NCBI RefSeq assembly: GCF_016772475.1 | Contig: NZ_CP068595.1 | Coordinates: forward strand, 5,394,001 to 5,458,000 | Reading direction: 5' to 3' | DNA: 64,000 nt | Origin: Paenibacillus sonchi | GTDB lineage: Bacteria > Bacillota > Bacilli > Paenibacillales > Paenibacillaceae | Shown here: positions 17,442 through 26,336 of the stretch, piece after piece | Position numbering within the stretch: position 1 is the stretch's first letter | How the letters are laid out: every line of letters begins with the position of its first letter | Program-made: the position numbers and the translations under genes | Notes under the pieces: generated by a model | Database searches by the model: none | What the model was told of the DNA's origin: nothing | What the model saw: the letters and a program-made list of their open reading frames with translations, nothing else

Positions 17442-18704
17442 ATGAACAAAAACATATGGGCCACTGCCTTGACTACTGTATTGCTGGGAGCGGTGCTGGC
17501 AGGCTGTTCGGCAGGAAATAATTCAACTTCTGCGCAGCCGGACAACGGATCGCCGGCAACAGTCCCCGCACCTTGGCTCGCTACCAAAAATACAACCCGC
17601 ATCAACACCTCAGACCCTGTCCAAGCAGCGGTACTTGTGTCACAAACGCTGTGGACGGCAGAAACGAAGAGCAGCCGGCCTGCCAGTGTAGTCCTGACCG
17701 ATGTCAGCAGCTGGCAGATTGCTGCGGCAAGTACGGACTTAATTCATCATCCAAGCAATGGTCCGGTGCTTTTCTTCACTAAAGATGGTATACCCGATGC
17801 TACCCTGACGGAGCTGAAACGGCTGAAGCCGTCGGGAGCGGAGAGCAACAAAGGAATTCAGGCGGTTCTGGCCGGACCGGTGGCTGCGGGCGTGGAGGAA
17901 CAATTGAAGGAACTTGGCTTGAAGATAGACAAGATTGAAGGGAGCGGCCCGGCGGAGATAGCGAAGTCGATTGATGATTATTATGCAAAAGTGTCCGGCA
18001 ACTTACCGCAAAGTGTCATAATCGGCTCCATGGACAGTCCAGAATATACACTGCCGGCGGTCAATTGGATCGCACATATGCCGGAACCCCTGCTCTATGT
18101 GAGTAAGGATGAAATTCCGGCGGCTACGGCTGAGGCACTTAAAGCCCGCAACGGCAGTGCAGCCATCTACATTCTCGGTCCCACGTCTGCGGTCTCCGCA
18201 GACGTTGAAGCACAACTTAAGGAATACGGATCGGTAACCCGTATTTCCGGTGATGATCCCTATGCCAACGCTATCGCTTTTGCCAGGTTCAAAGATGAGA
18301 GCAACGGTTTCGGCTGGGGCATCACAACTCCAGGACATAACCTGTCGCTGCTGACCCCAGATTCAACGATGCTGGCTATTGCTGCTGCACCGTTCTCACA
18401 CCTGGGCAAACATGCTCCCTTGGTATTCACCGGAAAAGACGGCCTGCCGGATTCATTAATGAATTACACGATGGAGCTTCAACCTAAATTCAAGGACTCT
18501 CCTGCGGAGGGCCCGTACAACCACGCCTGGCTGACCGGTGACACCGGTACACTTACTAAAGGTGCGCAAAGTGAAATCGATGATATGCTGGAGATTTCCC
18601 CGCCTCCGGCGGGAATCCGCATTCGGGGCATTAATACAGGTCAATCCGGTGATGGTACAGGCAACCCGGAATATGATAAGCTCATGGAGTCAGGTCAGCC
18701 CTAA
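17442..18704 (+). CDS. Lipoprotein with cell-wall-binding-repeat-2-like domains
   Basis: About 420 residues. The lipoprotein signal ends L-A-G-C, so lipidation is at C22 and the protein sits outside the membrane. The mature part reads like repeated CW_binding_2-type units: a segment of the form R-I-(S/N)-(T/G)-(S/D)-D-P-(V/Y)-x-x-A recurs near 55 and 265, with internal V-L-(T/F)-x-K-D-x-(I/L)-P-D/A motifs near 110, 215 and 330. GGAGGG is seven bases before ATG 17442. It lies 16 bp upstream of the M16C peptidase gene and is probably co-transcribed with it. Function unknown; wall attachment is inferred from repeat similarity. Confidence 0.65.
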   Translation: MNKNIWATALTTVLLGAVLAGCSAGNNSTSAQPDNGSPATVPAPWLATKNTTRINTSDPVQAAVLVSQTLWTAETKSSRPASVVLTDVSSWQIAAASTDLIHHPSNGPVLFFTKDGIPDATLTELKRLKPSGAESNKGIQAVLAGPVAAGVEEQLKELGLKIDKIEGSGPAEIAKSIDDYYAKVSGNLPQSVIIGSMDSPEYTLPAVNWIAHMPEPLLYVSKDEIPAATAEALKARNGSAAIYILGPTSAVSADVEAQLKEYGSVTRISGDDPYANAIAFARFKDESNGFGWGITTPGHNLSLLTPDSTMLAIAAAPFSHLGKHAPLVFTGKDGLPDSLMNYTMELQPKFKDSPAEGPYNHAWLTGDTGTLTKGAQSEIDDMLEISPPPAGIRIRGINTGQSGDGTGNPEYDKLMESGQP

Positions 18705-18720
18705 TAGAGGAGAGAGAACT

Positions 18721-21651
18721 ATGAGCAGCTTAAAAACAGGCCGGATCTATTCTGGATTTCAAGTTGTACATGAGGAATATATCCGGGAAATTGAATCCAC
18801 CGTATTCACAATGGAGCATCAGCCAAGCGGCGCGAGGCTGCTTTTTGTACAGAATCAAGATGACAACAAGGTGTTCAGCATAAGCTTCCGGACTCCGCCC
18901 GGTGACAGCACGGGAGTCTTTCATATTCTGGAGCATTCGGTGCTGTGCGGTTCGGATAAATATCCGGTAAAGGAGCCGTTTGTAGAGCTGCTTAAAGGCT
19001 CGATGAAGACGTTTCTCAACGCATTTACGTTTGCCGATAAGACCATGTATCCGGTGGCAAGCCGGAACCACCAGGATTTCTCCAACCTGATGGAGGTCTA
19101 TCTGGACAGTGTGTTTAAGCCGAATATCTACAGGCAGCAGGAGATTTTTGAACAGGAGGGCTGGCATTACGAACTGCACCGTGCGGAGGATGAACTGATC
19201 TACAAAGGCGTGGTATACAACGAGATGAAAGGCTCCTATTCCTCGCCGGTTACGGTACTGATTGACCGGATCAAAAAGTCCCTGTACCCGGACACGGTTT
19301 ACCGGTATTCCTCGGGCGGAGATCCGCAAGATATTCCTGCATTGACCTACAGGCAGTTCCTTGCTGCGCACAGCCAATATTACCACCCGTCCAACAGCTA
19401 TTTTTATCTGTATGGAGACGTTAATATCGAAGAGCGGCTGGAGTTCATCCATCAGGAATATCTAAAATCGTACAACCGCGATGATTTCGATACCGCCATT
19501 CCTCTTCAGCAGCCGGCCGGAATGACGGAGCTTACGGCGGAATACCCCATTCTGGAAACCGAAACCGCTGCTGACAAGACCTATCTGAGCATGAACTATG
19601 TGATCGGAACGTCCTTGGACCGGGAACTGAATCTCGCCTTTGCTATTCTGAAAAACATGCTGATGGACAGCAATGCGGCTCCGTTAAAACGGGCACTGCT
19701 CGAAAGCGGTCTGGGCAAAGACGTTTTTGCTTTTTATTCCGACAGTATGGTCCAGCCGATGCTGGGCATTACATTGACCCATTCCAATCCTTCCTCCAAG
19801 GATGATTTCCTGGACCTGGTCCGAGCTACGTTAAGCCGCCTAGCTGCGGAAGGTTTAGATGAGAAGCTGGTACTGGCTGCGGTCAACAGCAAAGAATTTG
19901 AACTGCGTGAAGCAGACTTTATCCAATACCCGAAAGGGCTGACCTATAATATTGAGGTTATGAAGTCCTGGCTGTACGATGGCTCACCAGCAACCCATTT
20001 GGAGTATGAAGCCGTGTTTGCTTCCATCCGGGAACAATGTGCAGACCGTTATTTTGAGCGGCTGATCGAAACCTATTTGCTGAACAGTGACCACTGCAGT
20101 GTAGTAATACTCCAACCTTCTGCTACTCTGGCAGCCGACAAGGAAACGTCCATCCGCCGGCAGCTTGCCGAATATAAGGCATCCCTGTCCCCGGAACAGC
20201 GTGGGCAGCTTGTTCAGCGTACACAGAATCTGCTGGACCGGCAGAGCCGCCCGGACACGGCCGTGGATCTGCGCAAGCTCCCGAAGCTGTCTCTTCAGGA
20301 CATTAACCGCAGCGTCCCTCCTCAAGTTCCTACACAGGAGTACACGCTGGAAGGGATAAAGCTGATTCACCATGAGATTCCCACGAACAAAATTGCCTAT
20401 ATCAAGCTATTTTGGGACACGGGAGTTCTTGCGGCGGAACAGATTCCTTATCTTGTGCTGCTGGCGAGAGCGCTCGGCCAATTGGAGACCGCCGCTTACA
20501 GTATTGAAGAACTCACGGGTGAAATCGGGATCAAAACCGGGGGGATTCGTTTTCAGAATGAGGTGTTTGGAGCGGGTGAAAATTCGCGAACAGGCTATCA
20601 GCCCAAATTCAGCGCACGCATAAAAGTCATGAAAGGGAGCATCGGCGAATCCCTGACGCTGCTTCATGAGCTGCTCTACGGCAGCAATCTGGATAACTTC
20701 ACCAAGCTGCAGGAAATCGTCCGCCGGGAAGCCTCGCATATGGAATCGGTCCTGAACCAGAAAGGCAATGAAATCGCAGCCAGCCGTTTGCTGTCCTATT
20801 TCTCCGACATGGGGGCATATGAGGAACAGCTCGGGGGCGTGGCCTATTACCGTTTTATCCGGGAGCTTGCAGACGGTATAGACCTTAAGGTCGAACAGCT
20901 CTCTGAAATCCTAAAGGGGATCTGTACAGCCTTATTCAATAAGCGGAATTTAACGCTTTCTGTGACGGGGACTTCAGATATCCATGCAGAGTTCACTGCA
21001 CATTTGGCACAACTGGACATCCAAGACCGGCCGGTGGAGCCGCAACCTAAGCTTAAGGCGCAAAATCTCGGAAGTAACGAAGGGTTCATGTCCGCAAGCC
21101 AGGTGCAGTATGTGGTTAAGGGGTACGACTTCACCAAACTTGGTTTTGTCTATTCAGGCCAGATGCAGGTGCTCAAAAAAATCCTCAGCCTGAATTACCT
21201 CTGGAACACGGTGCGGGTAAAAGGCGGGGCGTATGGCGGGAATCTGCTCCTGCGCAGAGACGGGGTGCTTTTGTTCACTTCCTATCGGGACCCGAATCTG
21301 CAGGAGACACTGGAAGTCTACGATCAGGCCTGCCGTTTTGCTGCGTGCTTTGAAGCGGATGAGGAAGAGATGACCCAAGCGATCATCGGCACGCTGGCGA
21401 TGTTTGAACAGCCGCTCAGTCCCAGCGCACTCCGGCGGCGGGCGGACCGGCATTATTTTGAACAGATTACCGTAGAAGAGCTGCAGCAGGAGCGGAATGA
21501 AATCTTCTCGGCAACACCCGAAGATATCAGGCATTATGCCGGACTGCTTAAGGCGGTGGCGGAACAGAATTTCTTCTGTGTGGTTGGCAATGAATCCAAG
21601 ATGAAATCGGCACAAGCAATATTTGGCAGCCTGGAGGAACTGGTGAAATAA
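18721..21651 (+). CDS. M16C-family zinc metallopeptidase (presequence-protease/insulinase-like)
   Basis: A 976-residue peptidase of the Cym1/PreP/HypA type, which degrades peptides in a closed two-halved chamber. The inverted zinc motif H-I-L-E-H gives H68, E71 (catalytic) and H72; the third ligand is E168 in V-V-Y-N-E-M-K-G. Both catalytic and inactive M16 halves are present (M16C region near 470-700, final domain near 720-976 with R-V-K-G-G-A-Y-G-G). ATG 18721 has AGAGGAGAG upstream; longer upstream open frame belongs to the previous gene's shadow. No signal peptide, so cytoplasmic. The two-component system begins 4 bp after its stop. Confidence 0.93.
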   Translation: MSSLKTGRIYSGFQVVHEEYIREIESTVFTMEHQPSGARLLFVQNQDDNKVFSISFRTPPGDSTGVFHILEHSVLCGSDKYPVKEPFVELLKGSMKTFLNAFTFADKTMYPVASRNHQDFSNLMEVYLDSVFKPNIYRQQEIFEQEGWHYELHRAEDELIYKGVVYNEMKGSYSSPVTVLIDRIKKSLYPDTVYRYSSGGDPQDIPALTYRQFLAAHSQYYHPSNSYFYLYGDVNIEERLEFIHQEYLKSYNRDDFDTAIPLQQPAGMTELTAEYPILETETAADKTYLSMNYVIGTSLDRELNLAFAILKNMLMDSNAAPLKRALLESGLGKDVFAFYSDSMVQPMLGITLTHSNPSSKDDFLDLVRATLSRLAAEGLDEKLVLAAVNSKEFELREADFIQYPKGLTYNIEVMKSWLYDGSPATHLEYEAVFASIREQCADRYFERLIETYLLNSDHCSVVILQPSATLAADKETSIRRQLAEYKASLSPEQRGQLVQRTQNLLDRQSRPDTAVDLRKLPKLSLQDINRSVPPQVPTQEYTLEGIKLIHHEIPTNKIAYIKLFWDTGVLAAEQIPYLVLLARALGQLETAAYSIEELTGEIGIKTGGIRFQNEVFGAGENSRTGYQPKFSARIKVMKGSIGESLTLLHELLYGSNLDNFTKLQEIVRREASHMESVLNQKGNEIAASRLLSYFSDMGAYEEQLGGVAYYRFIRELADGIDLKVEQLSEILKGICTALFNKRNLTLSVTGTSDIHAEFTAHLAQLDIQDRPVEPQPKLKAQNLGSNEGFMSASQVQYVVKGYDFTKLGFVYSGQMQVLKKILSLNYLWNTVRVKGGAYGGNLLLRRDGVLLFTSYRDPNLQETLEVYDQACRFAACFEADEEEMTQAIIGTLAMFEQPLSPSALRRRADRHYFEQITVEELQQERNEIFSATPEDIRHYAGLLKAVAEQNFFCVVGNESKMKSAQAIFGSLEELVK

Positions 21652-21654
21652 CAG

Positions 21655-22359
21655 ATGAAAACACAAATTTTAATTATTGACGACGAATGGAACATGCGGA
21701 ATTTGCTGCGCATTTATTTGCAGAAGGAAGGCTTTGCCACCCAAGAGGCAGCTACCGGGCAAGAGGCTCTTCGTATGATCGGGAAGCAGGAATTCGACCT
21801 GCTCCTGTTGGATGTCATGATGCCGGATACGGATGGCTGGCAGGTCTGCCGCGCCGTGAGGGAGCAAACGCAGATTCCCATTCTGATGCTTACCGCACGT
21901 ACTGAAACGAAGGACAAGGTGCTTGGGCTGGGGATTGGCGCAGATGACTATCTGACCAAACCCTTTGAGCCGGAAGAATTGCTGGCCCGGATTCATTCTT
22001 TGCTGCGGCGCTCATCAATGGCCCGGACAGTGGAACAGCAGGAGAAGCAGCTGAATTATCTGGGATTGCGAATCCTGCCGGATGCCCGCGAGGTGCATAT
22101 TGAAGGGAAGCGTGTTGATTTTACCTTGAAGGAATTTGATCTCCTGGCCATGCTGGCGCGGAGCAGCCAGCGGGTGTTCACCAGGGACGAGCTGGTTGAA
22201 CGTCTATGGGGCAATGATTATGGCGGAGAAACGCGCGTGATCGACACGCATATCAAGAACATCCGCGAGAAGCTGCAAAAAGCCGGTCTGCCGTATAATC
22301 CGATACAAACAGTATGGGGGCTGGGTTATAAATTTCAGGTTCCCGGCACAAGCGAATGA
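21655..22359 (+). CDS. OmpR/PhoB-family response regulator
   Basis: A 234-residue regulator with acidic residues D9-D10, phospho-acceptor D53 (L-L-D-V-M-M-P-D), switch residue in L-M-L-T-A-R and Lys in L-T-K-P-F-E. The winged-helix DNA-binding domain (about 130-230) has F-T-L-K-E-F-D-L-L-A-M-L and V-W-G-L-G-Y-K-F. Its 3' end overlaps the kinase start by four bases. It is a distinct system from the one at 7.2 kb. Confidence 0.93.
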   Translation: MKTQILIIDDEWNMRNLLRIYLQKEGFATQEAATGQEALRMIGKQEFDLLLLDVMMPDTDGWQVCRAVREQTQIPILMLTARTETKDKVLGLGIGADDYLTKPFEPEELLARIHSLLRRSSMARTVEQQEKQLNYLGLRILPDAREVHIEGKRVDFTLKEFDLLAMLARSSQRVFTRDELVERLWGNDYGGETRVIDTHIKNIREKLQKAGLPYNPIQTVWGLGYKFQVPGTSE

Positions 22360-23750
22360 AAAATAACATCATCGGCTTTAAGCTCGGACTTGTGATCATG
22401 TCGGTGTTCCTGATTGTTTTGCTGTTTCTGGGTGTGGCCATCGACCGGATGTTCAGCAGCTTTTATTACAAAGAAATGCAGACGGAGACAGAGGAACTGG
22501 CTTCGCATTTTACAGTCATGGCCGAATCCCAGGATACCACCAGCGAACAAATGATGCGGACTTTTGCTGAATTTTCCAATGTGAGTATTTTTAACATATC
22601 CCGTGACAGGAGTGTGACCTTTCATTCAGGCGTGCATAATTCAGCGGACCGTTCGTTTATTCACTGGGCTGATCTGGACCGGATACTCTCGGGAGCCCGC
22701 GTGAGTTTGTTGTACAAGGACCCCGCAGGACACAGGTATTTCGTAACCGGACAACCTATCAAGGCTGGCAGCAGGGTGAATTCTGCGCTCTATGTCATGT
22801 CATCCACACAAAGCATGGAGCAGTCACTGGCTTCGGTGCGGAATATTCTGCTGCTCTCAGGAATAGCGGCTTTTGTGTTGGCCCTGGGCATTACCTGGAT
22901 TATTGCCAGAGTGCTGTCGCGCCCGCTGGTGCAGATGCAGAAGGCAACCCGCGGCATTGCGGCAGGTGAGCTGGAGACCAGGCTGACGATCCGCAGCAAT
23001 GATGAAATCGGGTACCTGGCAGCAGCCATTAACGATCTGGCGGTTGATCTGCAGCGCTACAGAGATACCAGGCAGGAGTTCCTGGCGAATATCTCGCATG
23101 AGCTGCGGACGCCAATCACCTATTTGCAAGGATACACTAAGGTAGTGAAAGACGGGCTGTACGAGACAGAAGAAGAAAAACAGCTCTATCTGGACATCAT
23201 CGGCCAGGAAGCGCACCGCATTCAGCACCTGGTGGACGATTTGTTCGAGCTCGCCAAGATGGAGGAGGGTAAAATTCCGCTGAATCTGGAAGAGGTGGAC
23301 CTGAAGCTAATTGTGGATCAAGCCACCCGCAAGCTTGAATTAACCGCCAGGGAAAAAGGCCTCAAGCTTGCGGTGGCGCATAACGGACAGGCTTCTTTAT
23401 TACTTGGGGACAGCAAACGCATGGAGCAAATCGTGATGAATCTGCTGGAAAATGCTGTGCGGTATACTGATGAAGGAGAGATTAACGTCCAATTGAATTA
23501 CTTATCAGATGCCGCAGTTTTTATTGTAGAAGACACCGGGATAGGTATCCCGGAAGCAGAGCTTCCTTATATATTTGACCGTTTTTACCGGGTGGAGAAG
23601 TCGCGCTCGCGTCAATATGGAGGCACCGGCCTCGGCCTTTCTATCGTTCACAAGCTGGTCGGGCTTCTGGACGGTTCGATCCGCATCACCAGCGAGGCTG
23701 GGGCGGGAACCCGCTGCGAGGTCAAGTTCAACAAGCAACTTCATCCTTGA
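22356..23750 (+). CDS. Two-component sensor histidine kinase
   Basis: A 464-residue kinase with a helix at about 9-30, an extracytoplasmic sensor domain (about 31-163), a second helix at about 164-186, HAMP (about 187-240), H-box F-L-A-N-I-S-H-E-L-R-T-P with phospho-His H248, N-box M-N-L-L-E-N-A-V-R-Y, G1 box E-D-T-G-I-G-I-P and G2 box G-G-T-G-L-G-L-S-I-V. ATG 22356 overlaps the regulator's last codon. Signal unknown; co-transcription with the M16C peptidase and the lipoprotein points to an envelope or peptide stress signal (inference). Confidence 0.93.
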   Translation: MKNNIIGFKLGLVIMSVFLIVLLFLGVAIDRMFSSFYYKEMQTETEELASHFTVMAESQDTTSEQMMRTFAEFSNVSIFNISRDRSVTFHSGVHNSADRSFIHWADLDRILSGARVSLLYKDPAGHRYFVTGQPIKAGSRVNSALYVMSSTQSMEQSLASVRNILLLSGIAAFVLALGITWIIARVLSRPLVQMQKATRGIAAGELETRLTIRSNDEIGYLAAAINDLAVDLQRYRDTRQEFLANISHELRTPITYLQGYTKVVKDGLYETEEEKQLYLDIIGQEAHRIQHLVDDLFELAKMEEGKIPLNLEEVDLKLIVDQATRKLELTAREKGLKLAVAHNGQASLLLGDSKRMEQIVMNLLENAVRYTDEGEINVQLNYLSDAAVFIVEDTGIGIPEAELPYIFDRFYRVEKSRSRQYGGTGLGLSIVHKLVGLLDGSIRITSEAGAGTRCEVKFNKQLHP

Positions 23751-23769
23751 AGAGGCATGATTTTACCGC

Positions 23770-24962
23770 CTAACGACCTAAGAAACCGAAAATCTCATCA
23801 ACAGCCTGACGATACCCGCCGGATCGTTGAAAGGTTTCCTGCAGATGGTCCACTGCTTTTTTGTATGACGGGTGGTTCAGCACTTGATCTGCCGCTTCAC
23901 GCAGCCCATTTGCAGTCAAGCTTTGCATTTGCAAGGCAATACCTGCTCCGATACTGGCGATTCGCCCGGCAACTATCGGCTGATCCGCACTCTGGGGATT
24001 ACGACTAGCGGAACCCCGTAATAGAGAGCTTCATGAGTACTGTTCATTCCACCATGTGTAATAAATAATGAGATGTGCTTCAGTAATTCAGTTTGCGGAA
24101 CATAATTTTGTACAATGAAGTTTTCAGGAATTTCCCCTAAATCAGAAATTGGGGTTTTATTCCCGACTGACATGACAATAGTGTGATCAGTGTCCCCAAA
24201 TGCCTCGAAACAAAGCTTATAGAAATCCATTGCTTGGTTAAAGACAGTACCCAGTGAAATGTAAATAGGTTTTTTTCCCTTGATTGCAGTAAAGTCGAAG
24301 TTTGCTTGTGTTAGTCTTGAAGAGAGGGAGGGACCTACAAATTTATAAGTTTGATCGAATGCGTCACCATCAGGCTGAAACTCCCTGGTTGTATAAACAA
24401 TTGTAAGGGGTGCAGGATTACATAAAACTTCGTAAGGAGAATGAATCTCCACCTTATATTTTTCCTTCAGCGTTGCTGTCAGGCTGTTATATCTATCGTA
24501 TATAGGCTTAGCTATTTCTGCAGGGATTTTCATAGAGGGCTGTTCCAGCATTTTATCAAAGGATGCTTGGGTCTGCGCAAAGGATGTACTGGAGTTAATG
24601 GCGGGAAGCTCAAGAATCTGCGCAAGCATACGTCCACAGCCAAACATGGAATCATGGATGATGTAATCAAAATGTTCCCCTGCAATCTGTTCCAGAACAC
24701 TTGGTATGACTATATCCGCCGTAAGTAAAAGACCGTTAATTCTTTCGGGCAAATAATTTTTTCCGCCTGAGATGAAGGCCTTAATAATTTTTTGATCGTC
24801 AATTGCCCGTACTGATGCTCCTGTCTTCTCTATGCGCTCCCGGTAAGCTTCAATACAAAAGTATACTACCTCTTCGCCACGTGAAATAAGCTCCTGCACC
24901 ACACCAATAGTCGGATTGATATGTCCTTCTGATCCGCCATTAATAAATAACACACGTGCCAT
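23770..24962 (-). CDS. Macrolide-type UDP-glycosyltransferase (one-base frameshift in the given sequence)
   Basis: GT1/MGT-family glycosyltransferase of about 397 residues after repair, like the Bacillus YjiC/YojK enzymes that glucosylate macrolides, flavonoids and other small acceptors. The N-terminal acceptor domain begins M-A-R-V-L-F-I-N-G-G-S-E-G-H-I-N-P. The donor-site signature runs V-P-Q-T-E-L-L near 305 to H-G-G-M-N-S-T-H-E-A-L. In the given sequence the frame stops just after V-V-I-P; one extra C at the G run 23994-23997 restores Q-S-A-D-Q-P-I-V-A-G and about 75 more residues ending G-F-L-G-R. ATG 24962 has AAAGGAG upstream. Probably a sequencing under-call rather than a real truncation. 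Confidence 0.85.
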
Positions 24963-25115
24963 TTCTACCACTCCTTTGGGTATATTTTTCTCTAAATTGT
25001 GTAAGAGCAGGGTGCTATGTTTCCGTACGGAAACCATAAAAAACAGTGGATTTACGCTCGTAATCCGAACATAAAATCCACTGTATATAATAGCATAAAT
25101 AATGGAAAATATAAT

Positions 25116-25235
25116 CTATTTTTTCAGCTGGTGCAGGATCTTGATGAGGGTTTCCCGTTTTACCGGCTTGCTGATGTAATCGTCCACCCCTGCCTCCAGG
25201 CACTTTTCCCGGTCTCCCTTTAATGATTCCCGTCA
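25116..25235 (-). pseudogene. C-terminal remnant of a response-regulator receiver domain
   Basis: About 38 codons read S-L-K-G-D-R-E-K-C-L-E-A-G-V-D-D-Y-I-S-K-P-V then K-R-E-T-L-I-K-I-L-H-Q-L-K-K and stop. This is the end of a CheY-like receiver, including the conserved switch Lys in S-K-P, as found at the C-terminus of hybrid kinases. No upstream receiver or kinase sequence is present; a stop lies just before the visible homology. It looks like debris of a deleted hybrid kinase gene. Confidence 0.7.
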
Positions 25236-25277
25236 TTCGTCTATTGAATCAGACCTGCGGAAATTTCCAGCGGATAC

Positions 25278-25763
25278 CTAATGATTCATACCAGCCATCC
25301 CGCCCATGATTTCCGGATTAATCATCCCGAAGATCATCGCGACATGCGCTACTACGAGAAAGCCGCTGATGAGGAGAAAATGCAGCTTAAGCTTGCTTTC
25401 CTCACTGCGGCCGCGGGCAATCAGTCCGAGATCCAGCAGGGCCAGGGGCAGCAAGAAGATTACACCGCTGAGATAAAAGCTTACGGCTACCACATCAACC
25501 CAGGTATGCCATTCCCCGTTCGCGGTAACCGGAACAAAAGCGGTAGGGAATAAATACAGAAATACTCCTGTAAAATAAAGGCCGGCCAGAATGCTGCATA
25601 TCCGGTTAAATGCTCTAAGCGGACCTTTGAGATTTTTGGTGAACAAAATCATAAATTCGGTCACAGTGATCGTCTCGGCAAAAATGACCGGAATTGCCAT
25701 AAAAAGAATCAGGTTCCAAGGCTGGTTGTCTGCAAGCAAAGACATGTAATGCGTCATGTTCAT
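25278..25763 (-). CDS. Small integral membrane protein of unknown function
   Basis: 161 residues with four membrane helices (about 17-38, 52-72, 88-112, 128-150). His residues cluster near the membrane faces (M-T-H-Y, E-W-H-T-W, K-L-H-F-L, V-A-H-V-A-M) and the tail is Met/Gly-rich (I-M-G-G-M-A-G-M-N-H). Such His/Met spacing is seen in metal or haem membrane proteins, but I do not recognise the function. GGAGGAAC precedes ATG 25763. Single gene between a receiver remnant and the thrS leader. Confidence 0.75.
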   Translation of the reverse strand: MNMTHYMSLLADNQPWNLILFMAIPVIFAETITVTEFMILFTKNLKGPLRAFNRICSILAGLYFTGVFLYLFPTAFVPVTANGEWHTWVDVVAVSFYLSGVIFLLPLALLDLGLIARGRSEESKLKLHFLLISGFLVVAHVAMIFGMINPEIMGGMAGMNH

Positions 25764-25956
25764 GTTAGTTCCTCCAATGGGTTAATTAGCTGTCACTGTG
25801 ATGTTAGTAAATAAGTGTGTGGAAAGTATGGGGAAACGAAGGTATGCTTGTATAAGCTGTGAAATGACGCAGGCAGCAATTGAACGTGGAGGGAGCATGG
25901 CGGAAGACATGGAAAGATTGCTAACCTGTTTTTTCAAAAACGGTTGACATTTTCAC

Positions 25957-26296
25957 AAAGAGTTAAGTATTATGTAACCAGCAACACCATATTCAAGGCG
26001 ATGACCAAAGACATGATATCCTATGCGGACTGGCCAGAGAAAGAAGTGAACGGTGAGAGCTTCTTACAGAGACCGGCAGGATGTTACCCCTTTGCAGCCG
26101 TGGCACTGAACCTTTCCTGCTGTTAGGGAAGCTGTAAATGCTACCGTCTTATCCCCGATACCGGATACCAATGAGGATCTAGTGTATTATCTTCCGCCCG
26201 AACAGCCGGGGGTCGGTCATTGCAGGTCAAATTAGGGTGGAACCACGAGCCAGAACGCACTCGTCCCTTTTCGGGAGAGATGCGTTTTTTTGCGTT
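25957..26296 (+). promoter_or_regulatory. T-box riboswitch leader of thrS
   Basis: The hallmark AGGGTGGAACCACGAG at 26234-26249 is the T-box/antiterminator sequence that pairs with the acceptor end of uncharged tRNA. It overlaps a terminator whose 5' arm is AACGCACTCGTCCC and 3' arm CGGGAGAGATGCGTT, followed by T residues (about 26262-26293). Upstream stem I sequence includes AGTGAACGGTGAGAG. A candidate Thr specifier ACC lies at 26110-26112 after CTGA, but I cannot fold the RNA to prove it. Uncharged tRNA-Thr should allow read-through. The 5' limit is approximate. Confidence 0.88.
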
Positions 26297-26336
26297 CAAT
26301 TCACGAGTAGATAACGAAGAAATGGAGGCCACAATC

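Noticed and set aside
25015..25236. 73-codon minus-strand open frame upstream of the glycosyltransferase
   Set aside because: A different minus-strand frame over the same bases encodes the receiver-domain remnant, so this frame is out of register debris.
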